From: Saccharum officinarum
Taxonomy: Eukaryota; Streptophyta; Magnoliopsida; Poales; Poaceae
Direction: 5' to 3'
NCBI GenBank assembly: GCA_020631735.1
Contig: CM036159.1
Location: forward strand, 99,521,670 to 99,585,669
Length of the DNA stretch: 64,000 nucleotides
Shown: positions 46,240 to 57,853 of the stretch, one piece after another
How positions within the stretch are numbered: position 1 is the first letter of the stretch
Layout of the letters: every line of letters starts with the position of its first letter
The notes under the pieces: generated by a model
Told to the model about the DNA's origin: nothing
What the model saw: the letters and a program-made list of their open reading frames with translations, nothing else
The model's database searches: none
Position numbers and translations under genes: made by a program

Positions 46240-47704
46240 GGAAACTTTGGGGAGTAGACTCCCCCTCGCCCTCCCTGACCTCCTCCTCGGCCGGTGGAGC
46301 TTTGTGGCCGGCGGCGCTTCTAGGACGGCGGCGGGCCACCAGATCTTCCTTGCTACGGCGTCTGCCAGCTCTGTGGTGGCGACGCCCCCTCGCTGGTACC
46401 CGGATCTGGCTTGGGCCAGGCAAGGGCGGGCCGGTGGCCGTGCCTCCAACCTGGTGGGCGCCCGGGTGGCCAGGCGGCCACTTCCCGCGCTCGCTCCTCG
46501 CCGGTGGCGACCAGGGGCTGCGGTGGCGGCGGCCACATCCCCAACTGCGAGGCCCGGTTCCCCGGCAGCGACCTGCGCATCTTGCCTGCCTTCTCCGGCT
46601 GCTCGGGCCACGTGGCGGGGCTCCGCGTCACCATGGGCCTCGCTGCGTGCTGCAGCCTGGGCGCGCGCGTGCTCCTGGCCACCTCCGTGGTCCGTGCCTC
46701 CGGGGCGGTGGCAGGCCTTCGGCTCCCCAGGGCTGAGCAGACAGCTTGCACCCACGGCGGCCTGTGGCCGGTGGGGGGCGGCTGGCTCGCGCTCACGTCG
46801 GTCGGCGTTGGATCCACGGCCTTGGCCCTAGGCGTTCGCCTCGCTGTCTTGCGTGGCGTCGTGACATGGAGTTCTGGGCGAAAGCTCAGCTCGGCTTTGG
46901 TCGGGCTAACGATGGTGACACCTTGGGCGCCACATACCTCCTTGGAGGCATCGTTGATGAACCCCATGCCTCCCGCCGACGACGTCCGATTCTAGGCGTA
47001 AGCCCTGCCTTACATGTTGTGAGGCCAGCGGCGATGGCGTCCACAGGTTGTACCCTTGGGCGTCACCCCCTTTCTGAAGGTGTCGTTGAAGAATCACTTG
47101 CCCCGTGTGATCGTCAACTTCTATGGCTCCTTCCGTCGGCTTTTGGTGGAGTTCCTCGCTGTGCCTATATGTGCTTATGTTATACTCGCGATGGTTTGTC
47201 TTACAGCTATTGACCTTGCCGTCGTCGCTGATCATAGCGGATGCTTTGCCGCTATTGTTGGTTCATTTGGCGGATACTTTGCCGCCGTTGTCGTTGGTCG
47301 CTTCTACCCAGCGGGGTTGCCGCTATTGGTGCTTTGGCCCTTCTCTGGCACGTTCGATGCCGAGAGTGTGTTGGCCCTCTGCTTGGTCGTTGGTGGAATC
47401 TCTGGCGGATGCTTTGCCATCGTTCTTCTTTGGGTGGATGCTTTGCCACTCAAGGCATGGTCTAGTTTGCATGCAACCATTGTGATGTTGTATCGTTTTC
47501 TTGCAGGCTCAGTTGGTAGGTTTTCGAGTGTTGAGGGCAGACGCTTTTTATCTTTTTTCTTGTTCCTAAGTTGTATTCCGGATCACTCACCACTATCTTA
47601 GTGGTTTGTAATCTGTGTTATGAGGGTTTTCTCATAGCTGGTCGTGTAATTCTCATTTTCTTAATGATAAACGGGCTATATTCGCCGGTTGGAAAAAAAA
47701 AAAA
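46240..47704 (+). mobile_element. LINE-like retroposon with poly(A), about 1.46 kb
   Basis: A GC-rich 5' half (46260-46990) is followed by a T-rich 3' part that ends TTTTCTTAATGATAAACGGG, CTATATTCGCCGGTTGG and a run of 12 A (47693-47704). The CTTAATGA...CGG tail is that of plant LINEs. Frames in the 5' half are open on both strands and show no reverse transcriptase. I could not find a convincing target duplication, so the 5' limit is approximate. Confidence 0.6.
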
Positions 47705-47867
47705 GAACAGCCGAGGGGGACTGGCGTGTCTGAATTGACAGAGCTGAGAGTTATTACAATCGTCTGTCTCTCTCTCTCTTTCACCCCTCACTATACAGAC
47801 TCCATTCTGGGCTGGATGGAACTGGGCCGTCGAGCGCGAACGGGCCGAGCACCAGTCGTTCTTTCTT

Positions 47868-49110
47868 GGAAAAAGTCTACTTTTCCTCCCCCAACTTTCA
47901 CGAAAGTCCGCTTTTCCTCCCTCAATTCTAAAACCGGGCAAATCACCTCCCTCAACTTTTCAAACCGTGCATTTTACCTCCCTGGAGCGGTTTCGAAGGC
48001 GGTTTTACTACAGTAAACGGTGGTTTTGCTACAGTGAGGCGGTTTTGTCTTTTTCTTTTTTTATTTATTTCGGCTGAATCTTTGAAAAATCATATTAAAT
48101 CACAGAAAAATCATAAAATAAAAAATCCAATTTTGTTGCACTCCACATGAGTAGATCTACACAGTGAACATATAATATGGTATCCTTTAGTACAAAGTTT
48201 TTGCTATGAAGGTTTTGCCTTTTTCTTTTTTATTTATTTCGGCTAAATCTTTGAAAAATCATAGTAAATTACAGAAAAATCATAAAATGGAAAATCTAAT
48301 TTTGTTGGACTCCACATGAGCATATCTACACAGTGAACATATAATATGGTATGCTTTAGTACAAAATTTTTGCTACCAAGGTTTTGTCTTTTTCTTTTTT
48401 ATTTATTTGGCTGAATCTTTAAAAAATCATAGTAAATCACAGAAAAATCATAAAATAGAAAGTCTATTTTTTTTGGACTCCACATGAGTAGATATACACA
48501 GTGAACATATAATACGGTATGCTTTAGTCCAACAAAATAATTATAGAAGCTGCAACTATGAATTATTTCAATTAATTACAGAAAAGCATAGATCTAAAGC
48601 TACAATAAAAATTTTGTACTAAAGCATACCATATTATATGTTCACTGTGTAGATATGCTCATGTGGAGTCCAACAAAATTAGATTTTCCATTTTATGATT
48701 TTTCTGTAATTTACTATGATTTTCCAAAGATTTAGCCGAAATAAATAAAAAAGAAAAAGGCAAAACCTTCATAGCAAAAACTTTGTACTAAAGGATACCA
48801 TATTATATGTTCACTGTGTAGATCTACTCATGTGGAGTGCAACAAAATTGGATTTTTGATTTTATGATTTTTCTGTGATTTAATATGATTTTTCAAAGAT
48901 TCAGCCGAAATAAATAAAAAAAGAAAAAGACAAAACCGTCTCACTGTAGCAAAACCACCGTTTACTGTAGCAAAACCACCTTCGAAACCGCTCCAGGGAG
49001 GTAAAATGCACGGTTTGAAAAGTTGAGGGAGGTGATTTGCCCGGTTTTGGAGTTGAGGGAGGAAAAGCGGACTTTCGTGAAAGTTGGGGGAGGAAAAGTA
49101 GACTTTTTCC
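47868..49110. mobile_element. Mutator-type foldback element, 1243 bp
   Basis: Two ~620-bp arms are near-perfect inverted repeats with ends GGAAAAAGTCTACTTTTCC and its complement. An exact 9-bp target duplication TTCTTTCTT lies at 47859-47867 and 49111-49119. Nine-base duplications and long terminal repeats are diagnostic of Mutator-like elements. No transposase. The arms match the older element at 15083-16007. Its right end is about 50 bp from the RRM exon. Confidence 0.92.
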
Positions 49111-49161
49111 TTCTTTCTTCAGAGAGAGAGGTCGTCGGAGCCGTAGGGGAAGCAGGGCTGA

Positions 49162-49488
49162 CAGGAAAGGTGCAGGGTGACTGCTGCCTCAAATAAGAAA
49201 AGGAAGGCAGAGTTCCAAACTGACCCCAAGAAGTCCGCAGGCTGCCTCTCGGCATATGTTGGCAATCTCTCATGGAATGTCACTGAAAAGGACTTGCGAG
49301 ATTTCTTCAGGTCGTCGAAGATTGCATCAGTAAGATTCGCCGTCGACAAAAGAACTGGAGGTTCTCGTGGCTTCTGTCATGTCGATTTTCAAGACGACGA
49401 GTCACTCGAGAAAGCCGTAGCGATGAATCAGTCTGAACTGCAAGGTAGGCCTGTCAAAGTCGCGTATTCAGTCAGTAACAGGGGCTGA
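49162..49488 (+). CDS. RRM-domain exon, PHIP1/nucleolin-like, N-terminus missing
   Basis: An open segment to the stop at 49486-49488 encodes a basic stretch (NKKRKAEF) followed by one complete RNA recognition motif. RNP2 is AYVGNLSW and RNP1 is GGSRGFCHVDF; the domain ends GRPVKVAYSVSNRG. Spacing and GRPV ending resemble the RRMs of the plant phragmoplastin-interacting protein PHIP1 and of nucleolin-like proteins. There is no in-frame ATG before the domain (in-frame TGA at 49159) and a TGCAG acceptor-like site lies at 49171-49175. It is therefore a last exon or an orphan fragment; no upstream exons were found, and a Mutator foldback occupies the upstream side. Confidence 0.6.
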   Translation, partial: QERCRVTAASNKKRKAEFQTDPKKSAGCLSAYVGNLSWNVTEKDLRDFFRSSKIASVRFAVDKRTGGSRGFCHVDFQDDESLEKAVAMNQSELQGRPVKVAYSVSNRG

Positions 49489-49503
49489 AGAGTAATCTGT
49501 CGT

Positions 49504-49708
49504 CAGTGGTTAGTACCAGAGAGCTTGTAGTGTTATGGTTTCGCTCCCTCAATTTTGGTTAAGCTTTTCAGTGGTTAGTACTAGTGAGCTTTGTAGTGTT
49601 ATGGTTTCGCTCCCGCAGTTTTGGTTAAGCTTTTCATTGATTATTAGTACCAGTGAGCTTGCAGTGTTATGGTTTCGCTCCCTCTGTATCAGTTAAGCCT
49701 TTCGCTGT
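49504..49708 (+). repeat. Three ~68-bp tandem repeats after the RRM exon
   Basis: Units contain GTGTTATGGTTTCGCTCCC and end TTAAGC(T/C)TTTC, at about 49504, 49571 and 49637. They lie where the 3' UTR of the RRM gene would be. Confidence 0.9.
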
Positions 49709-52318
49709 TTGAAATCAAATCCATGATGACAATTCTTGCCCCCAAACATATGGCAAATGTTTCCCTTGTGTAACAAGTACAAGTTTTGTAAACCTGCCTC
49801 TCATGGTTTTGTCCGTGAATGAATGTTTTCGTCAGGTGCTGTACTTGTTTGCAGTGCAAGGCATGCGAAGGCCCATTGAAGCAATGAGCTATTTTATCCC
49901 TCCTTTTAAAATAAACTAGACGGTGATGAAACTGTTGTTTTTTTCTTCACCGATGCCAGCTCCTCCTCTACGCACTGTATCAAGGTACTGAGGCTGTGCC
50001 AGAGCCAGACGCGGCCTGTATGTTTTAGTGAGCCTATGGTAATGAAACCAACTAACCAAACCATACATTTGGACCACGCCCTCGTGCTGGTCCATTCTGA
50101 AGGCCATGAGAATAAGGCGTGCTGCCAGCATATGATGGAATTGGGATCAATGATCAGGGTGGGCTGGTCGGTGTTCCATTCACCGTTGGATCTAGAGATG
50201 GCGACCAGGATCCATTCCAACCTGACCGGCTTTCAGTAGGATCGCCGCCTTGCTCTCCTCCGGCGATCATCGCCGACGGCTGACGTCCCGTAACAGCTCT
50301 CGACAATCTCATTGTACTTCACACTTGTGCTGCTGCCGGCCGCGCTCCTTGAAGTTTGTATGTACGTTGTGAGTTGTGATCTGTTGCATGTTGGGGCATC
50401 ATTGCGTTTGCCCGATCTGAGCAAAGAAACAAAGGTGCGCGACGACGACTCGGCACATCATAATGCTGGAGTGCACGGCCGGCAACCCTCGTTCGACGGC
50501 ACGAGCGGGTCACGGTCATTTTGATGAGCGATGACCCACGGCAGAGCGATGTGCTGCGCTGCTTGCTGTTGCTGGCCCATTTGGATGGCCAGGCATGCGT
50601 GCCTAGGACCAGGAGGCGGCGGCGGCGGCGGTGGAAGCTCTCCGGCGTTCTCAGGGCCGGCCGGAAGAACACACATCACCCATTCACACGGGCAGGCATG
50701 CCAGTGCTCTGGTAGCCTTGAGGTAACTGTGTAAGCACATTCCCCCTTTGGCCCTTGGCATATCTTTTACATACACAAGAAGAATAACGGAAGACATGTT
50801 TACAGACAGCAGGGGGACCGCAGGTACAACAGTACTAGACGATGAAAGTAAACTGCACATGCAGTACGCGATTGGCCCATCATTTTTTTTTTCTGGTGGT
50901 GGTGGCTGGGGCTGACTCAGAACCACCAACTCGATCAATGCCCGGCACCGGCAGGCAGGCGTAGAGGTTCCTGACAAGATCATGTGGGAAAGAAGCGAGA
51001 TGCCCGTGACTGACGTTTATATTTATGCCTCCCACACGCGGCCGGGACGACGCGACGCGGACGCGATCCATGGATCCGTGACTTTGGAGATGGATGGATG
51101 GACCTGCACGCCACAACGCCACGCAGCAGTACACCCCCATGTTCTTGCTTCCTTGCGGAATCAAGTCAGGCTCAGCACGCTGCACAGGCAGTGTGCGGCT
51201 GTGCCCTGTGAAAACCCGGCCGGGAATGTTCCCTGCTGTAAGTGACGAGCAGTATAACGGATCGAGCATGCATGCCAGCCATTTCGCCAGGAAAAGAAAG
51301 TCAATTGAACACGGGCCATGTGATGTGTGGATCTTGCTATTGCTAGGTACTACTAGCTATCCTATTCCTATCTGATACCTGATCAGCGTAAACAAATCGC
51401 CGGGTGAGGTGAGTATTGAGTACGAGTAGAGCGCTGCGTCTCCTCACTGTCATTGATTGCCGCGCCGGCCGGTCGCAGCTAGATCCATCGATCTACTACA
51501 TCTCTAACACTGAATGATTGATCCCAGCTCGAGGCGCCGGACGCCACGCCACGGCCCACGGCTCGGCGCCGTCGCTGTCTGCCCACCTCGGCCCCGCGCT
51601 CGCCTGCGGTGCCGCCTCAGGTTCTCCCCATCCGTGCGTCGCGTCCGCCGGCCCGCCCACGCCACGCGCCAACAGTCTTGGCAACTGGCGCCCCCGTACT
51701 CACCTCCCGTCCCGTCCCTACTCCCTACACCAACAGCAGGCGCCAGGCGGGGCCGTCCGGACGGCGTCGCGGAGCCTTGGCGCTAGCTGTGGTCACCGCA
51801 CAGGCCGGCCGGGCTAGTAGCACTAGCAGCAGATGGTGCCGTGGGTTTCCAGAAGCGAAGCTGCATGACGGGATCACGATTCACATCTCTTGGCAGCTGC
51901 GCTGCGACGATCAAGATCTGAGCAAGTGTGTGCGACAATTGCAAAGACAAAAGGAATGGGGTCAAGATCTGCGAGTTGTACGCGATTATATATACTACTA
52001 GTATTCGCGTTTCGTCTGTGGACGCAAGCAGCAGCTATCATTAGGGTCGGATTAAAAACCCTTATAAATTCTCCGCCAACAAAAGAAGAAAAACGGAAGG
52101 GAGACGATCCATGAGGCGAAACAAAAGCAAGGCTTGTTCCCGGAATAAAAGAGAAAGCCAAGGGTGGATGGAGTAAAAAAAACGACTAGTCGAAATAACT
52201 CCCCGAGGCCGAGTCGAGCAAGAGAGAAAAAGCGCGGGGGCGCGAACGGAAGCAAGCCTTAGTTATCCACCACCCACCCCGTCGCACTCGCACCGCATCC
52301 CCCCGATCCCCAATTACC
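49709..52318. other. Intergenic and CCS52B upstream region
   Basis: No gene recognised. GC-rich patches at 50570-50650 and 51510-51800 have many overlapping frames with no domain. The last ~100 bp before 52319 is the CCS52B 5' leader (CCACCCACCCCGTCGCACTC type). Confidence 0.4.
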
Positions 52319-55300
52319 ATGGATCACCACCTCACGCCGACGCCGCCGTCGCCGATGGAGAACTCGGCGGCGGGGCCGTCCTCGAAGCCGCCGACGCCGG
52401 CGTCCACGCCCAACTCGCGCCTCGCCTCGGCGCCGTCCTCCCGCCACTCCGCCACGCCGACGCACGCGTCCGCGCCGGCGTCCGCCCCGACGCCGGCCTC
52501 CCGCACCGTCTACAGCGACCGCTTCATCCCCAGCCGCACCGGATCCAACCTCGCGCTCTTCGACCTCGCCCCCTCGCCCTCTGCCGCATCCTCCTCCCAC
52601 GAGGGCGGCCCCGCGGCCTCGTCCGGATCTGCGCCCGCCGCGTCGCCCTACTGCACGCTCCTCCGCGCCGCGCTCTTCGGGCCCGACACGCCCGACCGGG
52701 TCGCGTCCTCGGCCACCGCGTGCTCGTCATCTTCCTCCCCGGGGCCCTCGCATGTTGGCACCCCCGCCACCGGGAACATCTTCAGATTCAAGACGGAGGT
52801 GCGCCGGAGCGCCAAGAGGGCGCTTTTTTCCGGAGAGGAAGAGGAGGACGCGCTGTTCACCACGAGGGGCGCGGGCCCAAGGAAGGTTCCAAGGTCGCCC
52901 TACAAGGTTAGAAGGGGAATTGGATTTGGTGCTTTCTTGATTGGGCCTTCTCTGTTTCTTGATTTAGGTTTCTTGGGTTCTGTTTCTTGAGCTAGCCTCT
53001 GCTGCTTCTTGGGGGCGTGAAAGATTTGACATCTCGCCAATTGTATTCCGAAATGCTGGAAGAGACGTTTTTTTTCACGAACATAAGGCGAAATTTGTAG
53101 TCTTTGTGCCAACAATTTTGTGTCTTTGCGCTAATTTTCTTGCTGTTGCTTGTAGGTGTTGGATGCGCCCGCATTGCAGGATGACTTCTACCTCAACCTC
53201 GTCGATTGGTCTTCACATAATGTCCTCGCTGTTGGGTTGGGCAATTGCGTTTACTTGTGGAATGCATGCAGCAGCAAGGTAAGCAACTGTTGTCATCCTT
53301 AAGGTATATCGTCACCGAGAATTGAAGATGGATTGTTAACAGATTTATCATTGTATAGGTCACCAAGCTTTGTGATTTGGGGGTGGATGACAATGTTTGT
53401 TCTGTGGGGTGGGCGCAGCGCGGCACTCACCTAGCTGTCGGCACAAATCAAGGAAAAGTTCAGGTTATGTCCCATTCTTACCTTGAATATTGTTAGATGA
53501 TATGTTCACAGTCCATCTAGTGTTGGATGATATCTAAATCCCTTTTAGTGCAATGTATCATCAAGAATTACAGCTGTATGGCAAGTTCGACAATTTTGCA
53601 AAACCAGCTCAGGTGCAGACAAATGTGCCTTTTAGCACTTAGTATATTGATTGGTTTATTATGGTAGTCTATCCTTTTTTTATGGAAAACCTTAACAATT
53701 GTAAATGCCATTCTTCTATATGCTCAAACCTCAAACTCGAATCAATTTTACCCTGTTTTGCTCTTGATTTAGAACCACCCTTATTCCTGTAGGGAATCGA
53801 TTTATAAATTTGTAGAAATAGTCAAATGATCATTCTGTTAGCCTTCTGCATTGGTATGTAGAATTGTTACTTTATGAGTATCTGCAAATCTGATTATCAT
53901 GTTACATTTTATCTTATGTAGATCTGGGATGCAACTCGTTGTAAAAGAATAAGAACAATGGAAAGCCATCGCATGCGTGTAGGCGCTCTTGCATGGAGTT
54001 CTTCATTGCTTTCTTCTGGAAGCCGTGACAAGAGCATCCTCCACCATGATATCCGTGCTCAAGAAGATTATGTTAGCAAGCTTACCGGGCATAAATCTGA
54101 GGTAATCTATTCATGTCTCCTTATAATATGACTTTTTTATATGTATTAGTGCGTAAAATTTCTGATGATCTGGCAAGTATATTCATTATCCTAGTGAAGC
54201 TTCAGTTTTCTATTTCGGTAACGCATGGATTCCTAATCTCACATATCTTCCAGGTTTGTGGACTCAAGTGGTCTTACGATAATCGTCAGCTTGCATCAGG
54301 TGGCAATGATAACAGAGTAAGATGCCTGTCCATATGTTCCTGTTAGTTTGGAATGCATTGTTCTTAGGATTCCACATTGCTGTTTTCCCATACTAATATT
54401 TCCCCTTTGTCCAGCTTTTTGTTTGGAATCCACATTCAGTACAACCAGTACTGAAGTATACGGAGCACACAGCAGCTGTCAAAGCTATTGCCTGGTCACC
54501 TCATCTCCATGGCCTGCTTGCATCTGGTGGAGGAACCGCAGATAGATGCATACGATTTTGGAATACGACCACAAATACACACTTGAGCTGTGTGGACACT
54601 GGAAGCCAGGTAGTATTTTCAATGTGTCAATACCTGCAATCCTTGTTTATCTCTCTTCTCATCAACAACAACAACAACAACAACAACATAGCCTTTTGTC
54701 CCAAGCAAGTTGGGGTAGGCTAGAGATGAAACCCAAAAGAGACGAGAAACAGGGAGACACATAAAGGGACATAAAGGGCACAAGACAAAAGATGTCACGG
54801 TTCAGGCACGTTGATTGCTAATCTCCAAGCGCTCCTGTCCATAGCTAAATCCTTGGGGATATTCCACTCCTTAAGATCTCTCTTAACGGACTCGTCCCAA
54901 GTTAATTTAGGTCGACCTCTACCGCTCTTTACATTATCGGCCCGCTTTAGAACTCCACTACGCACTGGCGCCTCAGGAGGCCTCCGTTGGACATGTCCAA
55001 ACCATCTCAACCGATGTTGAATCAATTTCTCCTCAATTGGTGCCACCCCAACCCTATCCCGAATATCGTCGTTCCGTACTCTATCCCTCCTTGTGTGCCC
55101 ACAACACCAACGCAACATACGCATCTCCGCTACACTCAATTGCTGGACATGTCGCCTTTTCTCATCATTACAAAAATTGCAATCATTGAGCTGTGTGGAC
55201 ACTGGCACCTAGGTAGTTTTCAGTGTGTTAATACCTGCAATCCTTGTTTATCTCTCTTCTCATCATTACAAAAATTGGAATCATTTTCTGAAGAGTATAT

Positions 55301-56252
55301 CACATTAGTCCATTTGTAACTGTAAGAAATAGAAGAAAAATATTAGACTTCATAGCATTGAGGACTTGAGGTTTAAATTGCCAACTAAAATTTAAGTTTT
55401 AACCAATATATGCTAGAAGGGGTAGGCTAGAGCTGAAGCCCACAACATGCAGCACCAAGGAAAAGAAAGTGAAAATGAAAAAAATATATATAATGCATCA
55501 ATAATAGAAACAGAAAGGGAATTAACCAAAAAGAAGAAAGCTCCTAGACATATTTGCTTTCACTTTTGATTCTGCTTGAGATGTTCACAGACCTCTCAGA
55601 CCACTGTGTAGGCAGGCAAATTTTTGTATAAAATTAGGGGAGGGTAGGATTGAACATCTTGTTTGCTTTCAAATACTAAGGATGCTAAATGACTTGACAG
55701 GTCTGCAATCTTGTGTGGTCAAAGAATGTAAATGAGCTTGTTAGCACCCACGGGTACTCTCAGAACCAAATAATTGTTTGGAGATATCCAACAATGTCGA
55801 AGGTATGGTGCAAGATTATTATTCTGAAATTATGCTATACTTGCTTGCTTGTATTAATTCCATTCCCCTTTGGTATTTGCAGCTTGCCACTTTGACAGGG
55901 CATACATACAGAGTATTGTATTTAGCTATTTCCCCTGATGGCCAGGTGAGTCTTGGTGATCTGTTTCTGAGTTCTGTTTAATATACCTAGCATATTTGTT
56001 CTCACTGCCTTTCCACTGTTGATATCAACAGACCATAGTTACTGGTGCTGGTGACGAAACACTCCGGTTTTGGAACGTGTTCCCCTCGCCAAAGTCCCAG
56101 GTACTTAAATCAATCTGAAAATATGATTCCGTTGTGTATGTTATCTCATTTCTCATATAGCTTCCTAAGCTTGGTTTATGTTTGTCTTGCAGAGTTCTGA
56201 TAGTTTAAGTTGCATTGGGGGAACATCATTTGTTAGAAGCTACATCCGGTGA
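52319..56252 (+). CDS. CCS52B: Cdh1-type APC/C activator, CCS52B/FZR3 class
   Basis: WD40 adaptor that recruits D-box/KEN substrates to the anaphase-promoting complex, driving mitotic exit, G1 and endoreduplication. Exons: 52319-52906, 53156-53278, 53359-53463, 53922-54101, 54254-54316, 54415-54609, 55701-55802, 55883-55945, 56032-56100, 56193-56252; all GT-AG, all in frame, 515 aa. The Pro/Ser/Ala-rich N-terminus carries the C-box DRFIPSR (residues 67-73), which binds the [24 protein letters not shown] leads into the WD40 propeller, with [15 protein letters not shown] typical of the Fizzy-related family, and the protein ends in the IR tail (SYIR). [17 protein letters not shown] and FWNVFPS favour the CCS52B (FZR3) class over CCS52A. 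Start ATG has a good plant context (ACCATGG). Intron 6 (1.09 kb) carries an RTE LINE and a duplicated exon edge. Confidence 0.96.
54583..55285 (+). repeat. 100-bp tandem duplication of the exon 6/intron 6 boundary, split by a LINE
   Basis: TTGAGCTGTGTGGACACTGG occurs at 54583 (exon 6) and 55186 (intron), and homology continues through the splice donor and about 75 bp of intron in both. Removing the LINE leaves a 100-bp tandem duplication. The second copy reads GGCACCTAG|GTAGTT, retaining a donor-like site but with an in-frame TAG before it. Confidence 0.88.
54665..55158 (-). mobile_element. 5'-truncated RTE-type LINE
   Basis: Minus-strand coding reads [35 protein letters not shown] and [10 protein letters not shown]...AMDRSAW, the C-terminal end of plant RTE reverse transcriptases. 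The 3' end is a (TTG)n repeat (plus-strand AAC run at 54664-54690), the RTE-type tail. TTCTCATCA is present on both sides (54656-54664 and 55159-55167) as target duplication. The polymerase domain itself is missing. Confidence 0.9.
55417..55460 (-). mobile_element. Possible second RTE LINE tail
   Basis: GGGGTAGGCTAGAGCTGAAG resembles the RTE 3' end at 54710 (GGGGTAGGCTAGAGATGAAA). The rest is decayed and no target duplication was found. Confidence 0.4.
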
Positions 56253-56797
56253 CACAGAAATGTAGTTTTGCTGAGCTCGTAAGATTATTGCAGCATATGT
56301 TGATGATCATCAACGTCATTCCATTTGCAACAACCATGTCACCAGGTCATCAACCATCAAAGGTAGCCAAATTTTTGAGATGGCACGATGCAATATGGTG
56401 AACTGACCTGCGAGAATCCGGGCATGGCTCTTTTGCTGAGAGTGTACATATTTATGAGAGCAACGGCCTTGTAGGAGCGAACACATTGTTCCAACTGATA
56501 AGAATACGCCCTTTCGTTTTTTGCTCCTTTATTGGTCAAACCTCGACCCGAGCTGTTTCTGTAGTGTGCTAGCAATTAACCTATTCGAAGCATTTACTGA
56601 CCTGTGACGCCCATTTCATCCATGTGGGCATGGTGTAAAATGAGAACACTTCTGGTTCCAGATTCTTTCCTAGTGTCTTCAAAAGGAGGGCTGATTTTGC
56701 CCTGAATTGGCTTGTTTCACAATAATAGAATCAAGAAACGTGTGTTCATTGTTTATTGACAATGCTGAACTTTCTGCATATTTTGTCACATGACTTA

Positions 56798-57016
56798 GGC
56801 CCGGGTGTGTTAAAATTTAACTCTCATCACATCAATGTTCCGTTAAATGCATGAAGTACTAAATGTAGACTAATTGCACGCATGTTGGCACAGATTAGGA
56901 GTAATTTACGAAACGAATCTATTAAGCCAAATTAGTCTAAGATTGAAAACTTTTTGTCAAATAAGACGAAAGTGCTATAGTGTTTGTTAAACTTTAACAC
57001 CCAAATCAAACGGGCC
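56798..57016 (+). mobile_element. Tourist MITE, 219 bp
   Basis: Starts GGCCCGGGTGTGTTAAAATT and ends ATCAAACGGGCC, TTA at 56795-56797 and 57017-57019. The interior matches the copy at 19892-20122. It lies about 550 bp downstream of the CCS52B stop. Confidence 0.88.
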
Positions 57017-57019
57017 TTA

Positions 57020-57654
57020 TCTTTGTTGTAAAGTGATATCCAGCTTGTAATTAAGGCTTAAAATAAGAGGATCCAACACGCCAGCATTGCTAATGCTTAC
57101 GTCATGTATCGTTTCATTGTCACTTCTTTGCAACCTATGATTGGAGGCAATTATTGATGGCTATCATATTAGTGATTAATTTAGGTCCTATACAAGAACT
57201 AGATAAGGCCTGGGCAGCCAATGTTGAAAACTGTGCAGTGCCTGACAAGGTTTTGGCTTCACTAGTTCACGACCACAACCAAAATTGGGGAAGGATTCAT
57301 CAGATTAGAGTTGCCTCGGCTGCGGGCAGAGATAACAGGACGCAGCGAAACAGAGAACAACAGCAGCATTGCTCATGTACTTACCTGAAACATTTGGAAA
57401 AGAGCGCAATCGAAGAACCTTTGAAGGATTGACGCAATCGTCACTAAAGGTGCTGAGCCTAATCAAAGAAGAAATTGGACTCGTCACAAGAGCTACCGGG
57501 TGCCCTGTTCTACCCCAATGATTTTACTTCGTTTTCTGTGCCTGTGTCTGTGTGTATCCTCTTATATGTAAAACATCGAATTGCTCTTCTTCTTATATGA
57601 TATAGCAGCGCTCTTGGTAATTTTTCACAAAAAAGAAAAGAAAAGAAAAGAAAA
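57020..57654. other. Intergenic, no gene seen
   Basis: A copy of ATCAGATTAGAGTTGCCTCG at 57299 is related to the tandem repeats that follow at 57655. No exon recognised. Confidence 0.35.
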
Positions 57655-57833
57655 CAGATTCTGTATTTGGAGCCACCGCAGACATCTCTCGTCAGATCAG
57701 AGTTGCCTCGGCAGGCAGAGAAAACATATTCTGTGTATGGAGCCACCACGGTCCACAGACATATCTCCAGATCAGAGTTGCCTCGGCAGGCAGAGAAAAC
57801 AGGTTCTGTGTTTGGAGCCACCACAGACATCCT
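57655..57833 (+). repeat. ~72-bp tandem repeats, 2.5 units
   Basis: Units contain TTCTGTGTTTGGAGCCACCA and CAGAGTTGCCTCGGCAGGCA. Units start at about 57655, 57725 and 57800, the last incomplete. Confidence 0.85.
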
Positions 57834-57853
57834 TTTGCTTGACGCTAGGGTGA

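Noticed and set aside
46231..46995. Long frames (up to ~204 codons) on both strands
   Set aside because: GC-rich 5' part of a LINE-like retroposon; frames overlap on both strands and none shows a reverse transcriptase or zinc knuckle.
52259..52600. Gly/Arg-rich antisense frame opposite CCS52B exon 1
   Set aside because: Shadow of a Pro/Ala/Ser-rich coding exon.
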